NCBI GenBank assembly: GCA_051453625.1
Contig: JBOZIK010000001.1
Coordinates: forward strand, 228,147,135-228,211,134
Length of the DNA stretch: 64,000 nucleotides
Source of the DNA: Welwitschia mirabilis
Lineage: Eukaryota > Gnetophyta > Gnetopsida > Welwitschiales
Reading direction: 5' to 3'
Part shown: piece by piece, positions 46,136 through 57,740 of the stretch
Layout: each line of letters starts with the position of its first letter
Numbering within the stretch: position 1 is the first letter of the stretch
The notes under the pieces: generated by a model
Told to the model about the DNA's origin: nothing
Database searches by the model: none
What the model saw: the letters and a program-made list of their open reading frames with translations, nothing else
Position numbers and translations under genes: made by a program

Positions 46136-46648
46136 ATAAGGGAAGTGATTTTATCTTATGTTGTATCTCCTCCTCTATGTATTTTTTGTACTAAAACTCT
46201 TTAATATTATATACATATCATTTTGAGTTTACCATGGTATATCTATTTTATCTAATTTTTATGACTATCTCTATTTTTCATATGATGATGAGGATTAATT
46301 TTGGCAATCTTTTATTTATTGCTATTTAATTCAATGGGGGGCTTTTATTGCATCTATTGATTATCTATATAAAAATTTTTTCTATCCTAGGTTTATATTT
46401 TCAAATACTTTTTTGAAGCTTATCATCAACTCCATCATCCAAACAATGATTACGATGAACAATTGGTTGATCTTCAAGTAGGTGAAATGTTTATTTTTTG
46501 GATCTCTTATGGTTTAATTTGTATCTCTGAGATTATTGAAAATTTTTCTAAGATAATTTCCTAAAGTATCTCAGTTATTTTCATTGTTAAACAAGTTGGC
46601 TTGTAAACACATTTTACCACTTGGTTGTATCAAGGATTGATAAGACTA
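46136..46648 (+). other. 3' untranslated tail before the polypurine tract
   Basis: T-rich, with a CATCATCCAAACAATGAT-type inverted word at 46430-46450 and a pre-tract region (46600-46648) matching 21755-21788. Confidence 0.55.
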
Positions 46649-46660
46649 AGTGGGGGCCTA
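46649..46660 (+). other. Polypurine tract
   Basis: AAGTGGGGGCCTA directly before the LTR start TGTTGTG, the best-kept tract of the family here. Confidence 0.75.
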
Positions 46661-47761
46661 TGTTGTGTTTCCAACTTGCATATATTTAATAGGGTATTTT
46701 AAGTGGTTTTATTGGATATTAAATAGGTATATGCTTGATTTCTAGGATAATTGGGAGCTAAGATGAAAGAGATGAAAACACACAATCTTAATGATATTTT
46801 GTAGTATTTAGAGTAGTTCAAAATACTTTCCATTTCTAAGATAGGTTTCTTGTAAACATTGAAGCTAAATGCATTAGATGAACACTTTTAAAAGCCCATC
46901 ATCCACCTCATCGTCTAGACGATAGTATGGATGATTGAATAGTTAATACCAATAAGGATGTTGATTATGATCAATCTGGTAGATGACATGGATTATTTAT
47001 GAGGTGGCATTATCCCCTACATGATCTAGATGATCAGCTAGATGATACTTGTTGTAATGTCTTATTGGACATTTACTTAACTTCTATCATTTATTTGTAT
47101 TTCTTTTGGCATGACCATTAGGATTGTACCCATGCATGTCTATCTATTTTGTTCTATGCTTTATGTTAATAAATATCTATTCCACTCTCAACTCCTCTAT
47201 TTTTATTTGCCTCAAAAATTCTCATGACAGGAGATCAAAGGACTAGGTATCTATCCTTGTACTTGTAGAGAGATGTTTTTCTTGGTGTTGGATGTCACTT
47301 CCTCCATTGAGATATGACTACTTTATAATATGAATTTGGTTTAATTAATACAAAATACCTATTTTTTTGATTCCTATGCATGTTTGTTTTTAATCTTTAT
47401 AGTTTACATTACTTCAGATTTGATGATAAGTTTCTTGAGTAATTTAGGTTATGAGGGAAATCTTTGTCAAGGTTGAGCACTGTTAGTTTAGGTGCATTAT
47501 TATTTTCAATTCCTAGATTAACTTTGCATAAGTGTATTGCATTGTAATTTTATGCATTGCAATTTATTTCTGTAGTTAGGATACAAAGTGTTTCCTTGTG
47601 TAAATCAATTCTCTGGCTCTATCTTAGGCCTTCGATGGATTAAGACATTTGGGATAACTCCTATCTATATTAGTGTATTATGTTATGCAGATATTTATTT
47701 TTAATTATGAATGACAGGATCTTTGAGAGGATAATCATTTGCATAAATACACATTACAATA
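46661..47761 (+). repeat. 3' LTR of the Athila element
   Basis: 1101 bp, TGTTGTGTTTCC to CATTACAATA. It aligns with 35114-36061, with 25836-25999 plus 33119-33787, and more distantly with LTRs 1-3. It contains the best-preserved two-tier hairpin (46898-46935) and TTAATAAATA at 47166-47175. No primer site follows. Confidence 0.85.
46898..46935. repeat. Two-tier palindrome in LTR
   Basis: Outer arms ATCATCCA (46898-46905) and TGGATGAT (46928-46935) enclose a perfect 12-bp palindrome TCGTCTAGACGA (46911-46922). Equivalent, partly decayed forms sit at 33189 and 35350 in related LTRs. Confidence 0.8.
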
Positions 47762-48700
47762 ATCAATTAGCCACAGAAGGAAAAAAGATAATAAATTAAA
47801 TTAACTCAATTATTTAATATGGGCTTTTGGAAAATACATTTTGAAATACACAAGGAAAGAATTACCTTAAACATTATTTATATTATAAAGGACCATCACA
47901 AGAATGAAAAACTTTAAAAGAACTATCAGATGACAAGGAGTCCATGAAGTTAAATTAAGTTTCAATGGTAATACGATCTTTACTAAGTGTATTCAAGTTT
48001 ATTTGATGAAGTTTATTACTTTCCTGTAATAACATAACATAGTTATACAAGGATGATTCCTCTAAACAACATTAAATCACATTGATGTAGTGGATACAAA
48101 GTTAGTTTTTTAGATCAATCCTAGCTACTTTGGCCTTAATGTCTATCATAATAAATTATCTTCACTTTCCCTTCTTATAATGCAAATTATTCATGTTAGT
48201 TATGACATTGATGAGTTCCTAGTCATTTGTGACATAAAATGTATCCTGCAAAGTATTAAAGGTGGTATAACTTGCTTAATTTCTATAAACTAGCATTTTA
48301 TATTGAGAAGATACTATTGTGCATAATCTCTATTAATTTGATATCAATAGCTTTTTAAGCATATTCTTCATCTTACTTTTGAAGAATCACATGAATTTTT
48401 TTTAAAGAAATCTTTATCAAAATCATAAATATGCATGGTTGATATAAATGCCTCATGCCAGTTCTTCCATAACTAATCATTCTAAAGAGTGATTTTAATG
48501 TTGATCATGATTCCAACTACTAAATTAGTATAAATGAGTTTGATAGTATTTTAAAAATTTCCCTTCAAGGTTGTCAGATAAAATTGGAAGAGAAGATGAT
48601 AAGTTGTTATGTATAGCTTAATTTCATGGGGATCTTACTCACACTTATCAGCTTAATAAAAGAAAGCAATAAATAAGGAGATAAAATGATATAGTCAATT
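47762..48700 (-). pseudogene. Possible Copia gag remnant, minus strand
   Basis: On the minus strand short coding-like words appear between stops, such as NDLWKNWHEAFISTMHIYDF-like and EESSLYNYVMLLQESNKLH, which have the flavour of Copia gag. It lies upstream of several minus-strand primer-site-like sequences (50786-51640), at the far side expected for an internal region. Evidence is weak; no zinc knuckle is seen. Confidence 0.25.
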
Positions 48701-50739
48701 TAATGAGGGATATTACTTGCATCCACAAGTTTTAATGATTTATTTAGGTTACAATGACATAATAAAAATGTCAAAAAAAGAGGCATAATAGATAAGTATA
48801 GTCAATTTTAAAGGGACTTTTCCTACATTTCCAAGTCAAATGATCTATCTAATCTATAAGATACAATGAAAACCAATGGGAGTACCTAAAAATACAAATT
48901 CCTACTAGCACAAAGATGAAAAAAAGTAATTTGTTAAATGTTTCTTATGTGAGTGTAGTAGATTTTAATGTGAGGATTTAAAATTAATTATTAAGTGATG
49001 AAAATCCAAATTTAATAATTCTAATTTTTTGCTCCTAGTTTAGTGAGTGATCACATCATTTCTAACTATGGGATCCTTATCTATAAAGGGACTAAAAAGA
49101 TAAAGAAGTATGTCAATGAATCTTTTAAGTCATCAGCTAGTTCTATTTATGTTAGCTATATATTCCTCTTAAGAGATAGTACAATTTAATGTTGGTGACC
49201 TACTTATATCTTCTTATCAACTTAGTAAATTTTAATTTTCTTATACTTATGTCTTCTTGTTGACTTAGGGATGAAATCTAAGTAAACCCTATTACGTTGC
49301 CTCTGGCCTTTATCCTATGCACCCCTAACTAGTATGTGTATGAATCTAAATCTTAGGGAACCTAGAACATTTTCACTTAAGAGAGATATAACTCTCTGTA
49401 TGCCCCAAATGTCATAGTTATGATAGTTAAAAGAATACACAATAAGCTCATAAGATAGCATAGCTTTACACAGATCAATGTCTATGTAAGGCTCATCATG
49501 CCTACCATCAAATAAAACTTATTATGAGTGAAAAAATATTATGAGTTTAATGGGTAAAAGTAATTTTTAATTTCAATGCCTAATTGACAAAAATGTTTTA
49601 AGTGTAACATTAAGTGTAAAAGCAAAAAAGACCAAACAACATAAAGGTAAAGTGATTGATTATGATATAGTTAAGATAAGTAGATCTTACTCACCATTTA
49701 ATTCAACTTAATTTATTTAAATCAAAAAATAGATCTAATAAATTGAAAAAACAAATCAAGTGAATCTTGCTTTCATTCTGACTTGATTTTAAAAAGTAAA
49801 TTTTGGGCTTACAATGCTTGAATGTATCTAAAAACTCAAAATAAATTTCAAAATACTCAAAAATTAAAAAAAATGCATAAAACTATGCATGTACAAACAA
49901 CAGGATCAAAAGATAAGATAATGTCTATCCAAACTACATGCATGCAAAATTGAGCAATGGTTGAAAAATGGCTTAAGAAAACTACATGAGCATAAATATT
50001 AAAAAAGTACTGGCCAGATTGGGTAACTTCACATATGTGAGGAAAAAGGGAATTGGCCAAAAATTAAACCTAAGCTAAAGGTTTTTATGAAAAAATTAAA
50101 TTTCCTCACATTACATAGTTTCTCCCTTTATGAGTTTGGTTTTTAATGTTATAGCTTATGAGTGACTACAAGTAGCTTTTAATACTTGTCTTACCAGTGT
50201 ATCAAAAAGAAGGGAGTTTTTTCATTTGTTTGAATGTCTCATGTGGAAGCCAAGTTAAGCTTTCCAAATTCATCTAGAAGTAGAGGAATCTACCCATCTG
50301 AGTTAAATGCATCCTCAAGGTCAATAGATTAAGAATCACATGTCTTCAAGTTATCATGAAAATTTACTATTATAGGCACCTACTTTTGTAAAGCCAAATT
50401 TAGATGTACATCAAATTTCAATTTGAAAAAATATGAAAGAAATGTTGTTACTTGTGTTTTTGAAAATATAATATATAATATAAAGAACTAGAAGTTGATC
50501 CCCTACATGTTAACATTGAGGCTTCTTAAAAATTCAAAACTAATTCTTCTATGCCTTATTTGAAAAAAAATTAAAGCTAAGCTTGAAGAGGCTTACATTA
50601 GACTTCACGAACTTTACCACACATTAGAATTCAATAACTTCATCAGGGGTTTACAAACAAAGCTAACTAAAATAATTAAAGTCCATGTGAAAATAATACT
50701 AAAGAATTTCATGAACATCTCAAGTTCCCCAAAATGCCT
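48701..50739. other. Unassigned, probably retroelement-derived
   Basis: About 2 kb of AT-rich sequence with no recognised domain. The open stretch 49857-50060 (minus) is featureless. Repeated A-rich words at 49830-49870 resemble gag leader sequence but do not decide. Confidence 0.35.
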
Positions 50740-50761
50740 TAAAAAAAAAAAAAAAAAAAAA
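50740..50761. repeat. Poly-A run
   Basis: About 21 consecutive A. No LINE or SINE body is visible on either side, so I treat it as a mononucleotide repeat. Confidence 0.85.
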
Positions 50762-50785
50762 GACTCATGAATGAACTACATATCA

Positions 50786-51640
50786 TTGCTTTGATACTAC
50801 AAAAATGACATAGTAGGAAGTAGTAGATTAAATCCACTTTTATTAAACATAATGCTAAGAAAAACAATTCATTGAATGTAATGCAAAAGGAGAAAAAACA
50901 TCTAGATTGATAGTTTGACTCTATATAGTAGAAAATAAAATGACCTACAATAAAACTTTTAAAAATCTTAAAGAACTTAAAAAAATTTAGATATTTCTTT
51001 AAGAACTTTAAAAAACTTTAAAATGAAGGATAGAAAAAGACCTAAAGGGAGCTAATTAGGAGGCCAAAAAGGCCTAATAGGAGGCCTTATAAGAGCCGTA
51101 GAATCTCTAAGCTTTCAAGTAAAGATAGAGGCCACAAAAAACTCTAAGAAGTTAAAGAGTGAAAAAAAGCTCTAGAAATGTTACCAAGGCTTTAATAAGA
51201 CTTCCAAGATTAATTAGATGCTCTGATATGACATTGAAGAGTAACCAATTTCTTTAATACTAAATGTGGGAAATAGTGATTAGTAAGAAAAACTAAGAAA
51301 ACCCTAAAATCAATTTTCCAAAAATAATAACTTTATTTTCTATTATTGATTATGATAATAGAACTTGCTTTTATAAGAAAGCATACTTAATTAGGGTTTT
51401 CACTAGTGGTTTTATTTCTTTGAAGTGTTGTCCCAAGATACAACTTATTAGTGCCTTACCATTTGCAGCAAAATTTTTATAGATAATATAAAATATAAGG
51501 TTATGTGAGATACTAGATAAAAGTGTTAAGACTTTAATAGCTTCAGATCATTTCTAAGAACTATATATTTTTTATCTCTAATCATATCTAAATGGAATTA
51601 CTAGGGTAGTAAGCCATGCTTAGACTTTGATACCAAAACT
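50786..51640 (-). repeat. Copia LTR/leader remnants with repeated tRNA-iMet primer-like sites
   Basis: On the minus strand, variants of TGGTATCAGAGC occur four times: TAGTATCAAAGC (about 50788-50799), TCATATCAGAGC (about 51206-51217), TTTAGTATTAAAG (about 51252-51264) and TGGTATCAAAGT (about 51628-51639). The third has the same right flank as the site at 23031. The most economical reading is several nested or duplicated LTR/primer-site borders of minus-strand Copia elements. LTR limits could not be drawn. Confidence 0.45.
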
Positions 51641-52017
51641 GCATATCACAAATGTACACTCAAATGATTTCTCATCTTTACGTAGGATGAATGAATAGAG
51701 TGTAATTCTAGGTTAGAAAGAAAATAAAGAAATCATTTAAGAATAAAATGCTAGTTTAAGTTGTTATGTTTTGAGAGTGTAGACATCTTCTAGAGATTAC
51801 AAATATTATTAATTCATATACTTTAGTGTTATCCATTTTTCCTTTTCTATTTAGTTTTAAAAAAATTATGATATCTTCTTTCATCAAATTATAGATCTTT
51901 TCTGGTCTATAAGCTATTAATTTCACATTTTATATGCTTTTAATTTGTGAAGTGTTAAACATGTTAATATCTTAGATAATTATATGATAGTTTTTTATAC
52001 TTAGTTTTTGAGGTGAT
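51641..52017. other. Unassigned AT-rich sequence
   Basis: No gene or repeat seen before the tandem array. Confidence 0.35.
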
Positions 52018-53764
52018 ACCTTCCTTAACCAAAGACTTTATAGTAAGTGTTGTTTAGTTTTGTAAGCAATAAGTCCTTTATGTTTTCATTTAAAATAATT
52101 TTAAAGATATACATTGTTATTAATTCTTAATTATAAATATTTATATAATATTTTATTTAATTAATCATATTTTTAGTAATTTTGAATAAATTTCCCATCT
52201 ATAATTAAACATAATAATAATAATTCATGAATTAAACAATCATTAAAAAATAAAATTAATAAATAAGGGGTCAATATTTGAATCTTTTGATGTATGTTTA
52301 GATGGAACTAAAATTTTAAAATTAATTACTTCTGTTCTATATTATTTTCTTCCTTGGTTTTTTAAAGTTTTAGTTGGCTAGTTCTTTTTCAGTCTTACTT
52401 TTCCTTGTTATGTTTATATTATATCAAAGGATCATGTTATCAAAATGAGGTCCTTAAAGATTTCTCCTCATCTCTCTCTATAGCCTCTTGTGTACATCTC
52501 TATTATTTTAATGAAATATCTACTTCCTGCATAATTAGAAGGTATCCAAATTTTAAAATGAAATGACTATTTATGTAAAAGTGTTTAATTTAATTTTTAA
52601 CATAATACCTTCTTTAATCAAAGGCTTTATAGTAACTATTGTTGAGTTTTATAAGCAATAAGTCCTTTATGTTTTCATTCAAAATAATGTTGAAGATATA
52701 CATTTTTATTAATTTTGAATTATAGATAATTGTATAATATTTTAAGTAATTAATCATATTTTTAGTAATTTTCAATAATTTTCTCATCTATAATTAAACA
52801 TAATAATAATAAATCATGAATTAAAAAATTCATTAAAAATGAAATTAATAAATAAGGGTTCAATATTTTAATCTTTTGATGTATGTGTTGGATGGTACTT
52901 GGATTTTAAAATTAATTACTTCTATTCTATATTATCTTCCTTGGGTTCTCATAGTTTCAGTTGGCTAGCTCTTTTTCAGCCTTACTTCTCTTTTTTATGT
53001 TTATATTATGTGAAAGCATCATGCTGTCTAGATGAGATCCTCAAAGGACTCTCCTTATCTCTCTCTATAGCCTCTTACAAACATCTCTATTATTTTAATA
53101 AAATATCTAGTTCCTCATAAATAGAAGCTATCTAAATTTTAAAATGAACTGAATATTTATGTAAAAGTTTTAATTTAATTTTTAACATGATACCTTCTTT
53201 AATCAAAGGAGTTATAGTAACTATTGTTTATTTTTGTAAGACATAAGTCCTTTATGTTTTAATTTAAAATAATGTTGAAGATATGAATTGTTATTAATTT
53301 TAAATTATAAATACTTGTACAATATTTTAAGTAATTAATCATATTTTTAGTAATTTTGAATAATTTTTTGATCTATAATTAATATAATAATAATAATTCA
53401 TGAATTAAAAACTCTTTAAAAATGAAATTAATAAATAAGGTCTTAATATTTGAATCTTTTGATGTATGTTTGGATGGAACTTAAATTTTAAAATTAATTA
53501 CTTCTATTCTATATTATTTTCTTCCTTGATTTTTCATAGTTTTACTTGACTAGTTCTTTTTTAGTCTTACTTTCCTTTGATATGTTTATATTATGTGAAA
53601 GGATCATGTTATCTAGATGAGGAGCTCAAAGGGTTTTCCTCTCCTCTCTCTATAGCCTTTTGCATACATCTCTATTATTTTATTGAAATATCTATTTCTT
53701 CCATAAATAGAAGCTATCTAAATTTTAAAGTAAAATGGCTATTTATATAAAAGTGTTTAATTTA
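52018..53764. repeat. Tandem array of three roughly 587-bp units
   Basis: Units 52018-52606, 52607-53191 and 53192-53764. All start ACCTTCYTTAAYCAAAG, contain TTTGATGTATGTKTRGATGG and CTCTCTATAGCCT, and end TAAAAGTGTTTAATTTA. They differ by scattered substitutions and short indels. Units are AT-rich without a conserved ORF (52899-53120 is open in one unit only). Confidence 0.9.
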
Positions 53765-54005
53765 CATAGCGAAATCATTAAATTAAAAAGTTATAAGAAG
53801 GTATGAGATAATAATAAAGTATTTACATAAATAACATGTGACATAATTGTTTTACTTGTTTACTTAACCTCCATAGAGACATCCTCATAGTAAAATAGTA
53901 CTTTTATGATATTGTGGTTATGAGTTTAATTTTTAAAAAAGTTTTATAGTAGATACACTCATTTATTTATGTGTTTCATCTAATTTTAAAATTAAAAGCG
54001 CTTGG
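53765..54005. other. Unassigned AT-rich sequence
   Basis: Nothing recognised. Confidence 0.3.
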
Positions 54006-54475
54006 TTTCGTAATGTCAAATTGTATGTATTTGATGGAGTATTTTAAGTACTTTTATAGGACATTTAGACAGGTTTAGGTGGAGTTTTGCTGATTATAGA
54101 GATTCAATGTGTTTATCACAAAAACATGTAATCCTTAGCATATTTGAAGGCATTTAGAGTAAGTTCTGATACTTAACACTCTAAAAAAAAGGTTTAATTA
54201 TCTATAAGGATAATTTCCGTTAATTGGATAATGCAAAAGGTTGGCATCCCATTAGTCATCTAGATAATAATATTGAATGGTGGCATATTAAGAGCAGATA
54301 AGGATTCTAATTCATACTAGAGCTAGAAGCTAATGTCATCTTTTCTAATGTGGAATCATTCCCATCATTGACCAGATGATAATCAAGACAACAACTATTT
54401 TTAAGTAATAGATAAATCTAATTTTATAATGATGTCATGCACCACTCTAAGTTACTAGGATTTGTTAAAGCTCTT
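54006..54475 (+). repeat. Athila-like LTR fragment
   Basis: Aligns with the first roughly 470 bp of LTR 1 (words GTCAAATTGTATGT, TTATAGGACATTTAGACAGG, CCCATCATTGACCAGATGAT). The start is decayed (TTTCGTAATGTC for TGTTGTGATGCC). The rest of the LTR is missing on the right. Confidence 0.75.
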
Positions 54476-55600
54476 ACTCCATTTAACAAGAATATTTTTG
54501 AGGATGCCAAAGGAATATCTTTTTTCAGTTTATTTATATAAGTAATTTTCTTGAGGGGTGTGGTTAATTATCAGTATCTTTTTGTGATTTTTTAAGATTA
54601 TCTATTCCTAATTGCTATTGTTTCTCTTTATCTTAACAAATCCCTCAGTATCACAATGGGTGTAAGGAGTGACCTAATAACTAGCCTTAAGATCTTATTT
54701 AAGAAAGAGAAATTGTTTTTTGAAAAACCATTGAAGAAATAAATATCATTAGTGGAAGAACAAGCACTTAAGAAGAAACTTGAGGAAACAACACTACAAT
54801 AGAGACAACTAGAGTTATGTTAGAAATTTTTAAAATTCATTCCAAAATTATATTTGATAAGACTGTGGAATTTATTCTTATTTATTTCAATTTGTTAGTC
54901 AAATTCTATAGTTTTTCTATGCATCTACTATCATGCATCTTCTATAGCACACTTGTTTTTCCTTCTCTTTGCAATCACAAATAGTTAATTAAAAACATTA
55001 TAACTAGATTAATAGCAAACATTCTTGGAGAAAGTAAGGTGAAATATTGTAGTTTTTTAAACCAATAGATTTTCTATTCCATGTGTGTTGATCTTAACAT
55101 TGGTAACATAGGAATTTATGGTAGAGGAGATAGAGATTTTCTTTCTTTATTTTTATGTTTAGAGTAGATGAAGCATTCTAAATGACATCTACCGAATCAA
55201 TAAGATTCCTTTCCTTTTGATAAGGTTCAATCTCATCAATCTTAATAAAGTTATATTTTGTAATCTAGGATTATTTATGATGTTTGTGAATACCACATGA
55301 ATTGTTTTGCTATTATAGATGGACAGAGTATAAATATTATAGTGGATTTTTACACTCTAATGATGATATCATTTCTTTTTACTTCTTTAAGATTCTAGAA
55401 GTTTTAAGCATGTACATTTTAAGTTTAAAGACTATTTTCTATTTTCTTTGTTTTTATTTAATTAAGGAATGTTATCAAGAAATATGTAGAAAAGTTTTAA
55501 AAATTTTCACACATGAAAGATTAGAATGCACCTATTCTTAACCTAAAAAGAGCTTAGGTAAATTATCTCTAGAAAAATCCCCAAACATGAAGAATCAACA
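54476..55600 (+). other. Degraded sequence before Copia gag
   Basis: Some Lys/Glu-rich coding-like words at 54690-54800. The open stretch 55302-55541 is not recognisable. Probably the 5' part of the Copia internal region. Confidence 0.35.
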
Positions 55601-56216
55601 AATGTGGCAAAATGGAAGAAAATAAGTTTGAGGGCAATAATAATAATAGGGCATTCTCTATGAGATTATTTTCTATATTATGTTAACCCTTAAAAATATT
55701 CAAATGAGGTACGAAATAATTCAAATAAGTATTTTGATTCTAGTGGTGATGAAGCTAAAATGATTTCAAATCACTGGCTTTATAGTCTAAAGTATGAATA
55801 AGTAAGTGGCATGGATAAGAATGTTAACAAATTTAGATTTCTTGTAAGATAACTTATAGGAGTTCAAGCTCTAGTTTTAGAAGATAATTAAAAAGCCATC
55901 CCATTAAGTAGTTTGCATTTAAGATCTAATTATGTAGTTTTTACATTAAAAACGTTATCCACTTTCATTGAAGGCATAATTTCCTATACAATTGATAAAT
56001 CTAAAATAATGCAAAAGGATGAAAGTAAAGCTAATGCTCTTATTTTAAAAAGTAAAAATGTGAAAGATATAAAGTGCTATTATTGTAAGAAAAGAGGGCA
56101 TTGGAAAATTAACTATTATCAAAGATCAAATTATTTATCATATGAAACACTTAAAAACAAAAGTGCAATGGTAGTTAAATTACTTGAAGATAAGTCAAAA
56201 GACTAAGATCCAAACC
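55601..56216 (+). pseudogene. gag: Broken Copia gag with zinc knuckle
   Basis: Gag of a plus-strand Copia element. The tail of the capsid-type domain (SSLHLRSNYVVFTLKTLSTF, 55909-55970) is followed by a Lys-rich linker. The knuckle CYYCKKRGHWKINY (56075-56116) corresponds to C-x2-C-x4-H-x4-C with the last Cys changed to Tyr (TGT to TAT). The final 97 residues are open (55913-56206); upstream is broken by stops. No protease, integrase or RT follows on this strand. Confidence 0.7.
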
Positions 56217-57740
56217 TCAATCCAAAACACTTGGTTGGATTCTAAGCATTGTCATGAGTCTCTTATGGTGACTTCCATGTTAGCAAGTCTTTCTTAAGGG
56301 TAAGTCATGTGGTTGGGCCTTGCATGTATGGTAAGTTCCATCATGTGTAAAACTTTCTTTCACTACACTAGAGGCATGCTTAAGTGTAATGCCATCCTTA
56401 TTATTTCTTATTGCCAGTACTACTCTTACTAGATGCTATTGTGCTAAAGCTACATTGACCTCATCATATTCGATGTACTCAGCTTGACTTATGCCCCTGT
56501 CGGTTCCTTTAGTATCACTACTTCTCTACATCCTTAGTTGTTATCACTAAATTTAGATCATGATTATCATATCCTTTATTATTTTCACCCTTATCACCAA
56601 TCCTATATTCAAATAGACTAATTTCATCATTGAATTTAATAGTTTTGCTATTAGATTCACTAGTGTTACTACCTTTTAGTGTCATCTCTACTTACTACTA
56701 AACCTAATCCTACCGATACATCTTTCTAGCATTATTTCTTTGTGGAAGGGTTGATTCTTTTATAAATATATTGGAACTGCCATTGTATCTACTAGTGATG
56801 CTATCCTTTTCTACCTTTTTTAAACTAACTTATCTTCATTTGAGCCTTTGTGTCTTTGAATCTGTCTATTTATATAACTCTTCTTTATTCAAATTTTAGT
56901 TAGTACCATTATCTATTTTTCTGATACCATCTTCTTATTTCATCATAAAACTCTTATCAAAGTTAGAATATTGGTCATACTTAAGTACTTTCTTTTATGA
57001 GAGTATTTAGATATATCCTTACCTAGTATATCACTATGTACATGGATAAGATAAATTAGGAATAATAGCTCATGCAAGAGAGTAGAAAAAACTTATTTCT
57101 CAAGGGAAATAAAATAACTATAACCTACTATGTTTATGCTACATATAGATGAAAAGAAAAATCTCAAAAGAGGTAGAAGATGAATGGAATCTAACCACAT
57201 GGGTTAGAGGTATCACCATTAAAATCATCATGGTTTAATTTCTGGAGCTTTAGATCTAACCAATCATGATTTTAATGTAGTTAAATTACAAAAGTATTTG
57301 ATTATATTATGTGATGAGTTAAACATTTAATATGTTTCAAACAAAGAGGTTACCGTGCCATATAAATGCTTATTTAAAAATTAGTTAACATTGTTTAGAT
57401 TTATTATTACAAATGTGTATACCTCCTCACATGCTATTAATGCTTACTTTTCTTCATTAGCATTCATGTACATTATTTGGAATAATAAGAGATTTAAAAT
57501 GTGCAAGTTTATTTTTCTTGTATGTAAGAATATAAGATAAAATACTAAAACTCTTTCTTTTTATGCTATTATTAATGATATTTTGAGATATGTAAATCAG
57601 AATAAACTTTTTCATATTAAGAACTAGAATGATAAGGTTATAGTTTTTATTATTAATAGGTTAAAAAAATTGAGTATGAATAGATGATCATAGCTTTGTA
57701 GTAATCTAGATTTATCTAAGTGTACACTCAAAATAATTCT
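56217..57740. other. Unassigned sequence after Copia gag
   Basis: No Copia protease (WxLDSGA) word found. A coding-like plus-strand stretch between stops at about 57255-57680 (FNVVKLQKYLIILCDELN, SFYAIINDILRYVNQNKLFH) is not recognised. Confidence 0.35.

Larger units (their letters stand above)
35114..47761 (+). mobile_element. Athila-lineage Ty3/gypsy retrotransposon, full structure, dead
   Basis: The most complete element here: 5' LTR, tRNA-Asp primer site, gag, protease, RT, RNase H, integrase, long 3' tail with a candidate extra ORF, polypurine tract and 3' LTR, all on the plus strand. Domain order PR-RT-RH-IN is that of Ty3/gypsy. The RT active-site word FIDDLSIY, the tRNA-Asp primer and the long post-integrase region point to the Athila lineage. 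Every coding part is broken by stops and frameshifts, and integrase catalytic residues are replaced. No matching 5-bp duplication is seen (ATATT before, ATCAA after), so an end is altered or the LTRs come from a recombination. Confidence 0.88.

Noticed and set aside
35114-47761. Target site duplication for the Athila element
   Set aside because: ATATT before and ATCAA after do not match; shifting the ends by a few bases does not help.
50740-50761. Poly-A as the tail of a LINE or SINE
   Set aside because: No endonuclease, RT or pol III boxes next to it and no flanking duplication seen.
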